In this document: positions 63,418 through 64,000 of the stretch, in pieces | Layout of the letters: each line of letters begins with the position of its first letter | How positions within the stretch are numbered: position 1 is the stretch's first letter | Source: an uncultured Roseburia sp. | GTDB lineage: Bacteria > Bacillota > Clostridia > Lachnospirales > Lachnospiraceae | Reading direction: 5' to 3' | Assembly: GCA_946002055.1 (NCBI GenBank) | Contig: CAMFYL010000003.1 | Coordinates: 62,001-126,000 of the forward strand | DNA: 64,000 bases | Translations under genes and position numbers: made by a program | Notes under the pieces: generated by a model | Told to the model about the DNA's origin: nothing | The model's database searches: none | Seen by the model: only the letters and a program-made list of their open reading frames with translations

Positions 63418-64000
63418 GTTTTGAACAAATGCTAGAAGAATCATTTAAAACAATAAGAAATGGAGAGGTAGTTGAGGGTACCGTAATCAATGTTAAGCCT
63501 GATGAGATTGCAGTTGATATCGGATATAAGTCTGACGGAATTATCCATCGTAGTGAATATACAAACGAAGCTAATGTAGACTTGACAACCATGGTATCTG
63601 TTGGTGACAAGATCGACGCTATGATTATTAAAGTAAATGACGGTGAAGGTCAGGTTGTTCTCTCTTATAAGAGACTTGCTGCTGAAAAGGGCAATAAGCG
63701 CTTAGAAGAGGCTTTTGAGAATCAGGAAGTATTAACAGCAAAGGTTTCTCAGGTATTGAATGGTGGTTTGAGTGTTGTAATTGATGAGGCTAAGATTTTT
63801 ATTCCAGCCAGCCTTGTTTCTGATTCATATGAGAAGGATTTGAACAAGTACAACGGACAGGAGATTTCTTTCGTTATTACTGAGTTCAACCCTAGAAGAA
63901 GACGTATTATTGGTGACAGAAAGCAGCTTTTGGTTGCTGAGAAGGCAAAGCTTTCAGAAGAATTATTCGCTAAGATTTCTGTTGGCGATGTAATGGAAGG
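63405..64000 (+). CDS. rpsA: 30S ribosomal protein S1 / S1-domain protein, 3' truncated
   Basis: An open frame from the ATG at 63405, 10 bases after GAGGAGG, runs to the window edge (198 codons seen). It begins MSEMSFEQMLEESFKTI and contains an S1 motif (GEVVEGTVINVKPDEIAVDI, about residues 22-90) and the start of a second (VLTAKVSQVLNGGLSVVID, about 105-175). A third motif may begin at SVGDVMEG. Such proteins promote mRNA binding or translation. The gene starts inside the end of ispH in a different frame. Whether it is a full S1 or the shorter clostridial form cannot be told. Confidence 0.9.
   Translation, partial: MSEMSFEQMLEESFKTIRNGEVVEGTVINVKPDEIAVDIGYKSDGIIHRSEYTNEANVDLTTMVSVGDKIDAMIIKVNDGEGQVVLSYKRLAAEKGNKRLEEAFENQEVLTAKVSQVLNGGLSVVIDEAKIFIPASLVSDSYEKDLNKYNGQEISFVITEFNPRRRRIIGDRKQLLVAEKAKLSEELFAKISVGDVME

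Noticed and set aside
1..64000. Mobile elements, phage genes, restriction or defence systems
   Set aside because: No transposase, integrase, terminal repeats or defence domains were recognised; gene order is that of a conserved core chromosome.

Overview
The window looks like ordinary chromosome from a motile, Gram-positive anaerobe of the Clostridia, most likely Lachnospiraceae. The evidence is a moderately AT-rich sequence with strong GGAGG ribosome sites, a PolC-type polymerase, the end of a flagellar/sigma-28 operon next to rpsB-tsf, a BMP-type nucleoside transporter, scpAB and a biotin-dependent sodium pump. Almost all genes lie on the plus strand; only a diguanylate cyclase and one D,D-carboxypeptidase are on the minus strand. 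I see no insertion sequence, prophage, integrase, CRISPR array or compositional island.

Layout: (1) 1-3538, tail of a flagellar operon: sigma-28 (5' truncated), FapA, a disordered protein, a DUF6115-like coiled-coil protein and an MltG-like protein without the catalytic domain. (2) 3543-5441, rpsB-tsf with its own promoter, leader hairpin and terminator. (3) 5636-15926, nucleoside uptake and breakdown: BMP lipoprotein, double ATPase, two permeases, udp, deoC, cdd, deoB, a YczE-like membrane protein, a Crp/Fnr regulator and punA. (4) 15977-18732, membrane diguanylate cyclase and a divergent polysaccharide deacetylase. (5) 18751-34332, bactofilin, pyrH-frr-uppS-cdsA-dxr-rseP-ispG-polC, then pheA, ppk and a HAD phosphatase. 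(6) 34333-34945, the only long gene-free stretch. It holds a promoter- and terminator-bounded structured RNA candidate of about 350 nt that I could not assign to a family, followed by the infC leader. (7) 34946-49405, infC-rpmI-rplT, galE, tRNA-Glu, rimP-nusA-rnpM-ylxQ-infB-rbfA-nrnA-truB-ribF, an NlpC/P60 protein, rpsO and pnp. (8) 49495-54409, a cytoplasmic-type subtilisin, two D,D-carboxypeptidases and scpAB. (9) 54531-59663, a biotin-dependent decarboxylase/transcarboxylase cluster with a sodium-pump subunit. (10) 59745-64000, RpiR regulator, BaiN-like flavoprotein, cmk, ispH and rpsA (3' truncated).

The nucleoside genes form one pathway: import, cleavage of pyrimidine and purine nucleosides by udp and punA, deamination by cdd, and conversion of the sugar phosphate to triose by deoB and deoC. 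The 54-59 kb cluster could couple carboxyl transfer between oxaloacetate and methylmalonyl-CoA to sodium export. Several start sites were moved from the longest open frame because the ribosome site, or a promoter lying inside the putative coding region, rules the longer version out; infC very probably starts at ATT.

The most interesting non-coding features are the unassigned RNA before infC, a long double-stranded leader before pnp, and promoters whose -10 box is followed within a few bases by a perfect hairpin. These are readings by eye; no database or folding program was run.
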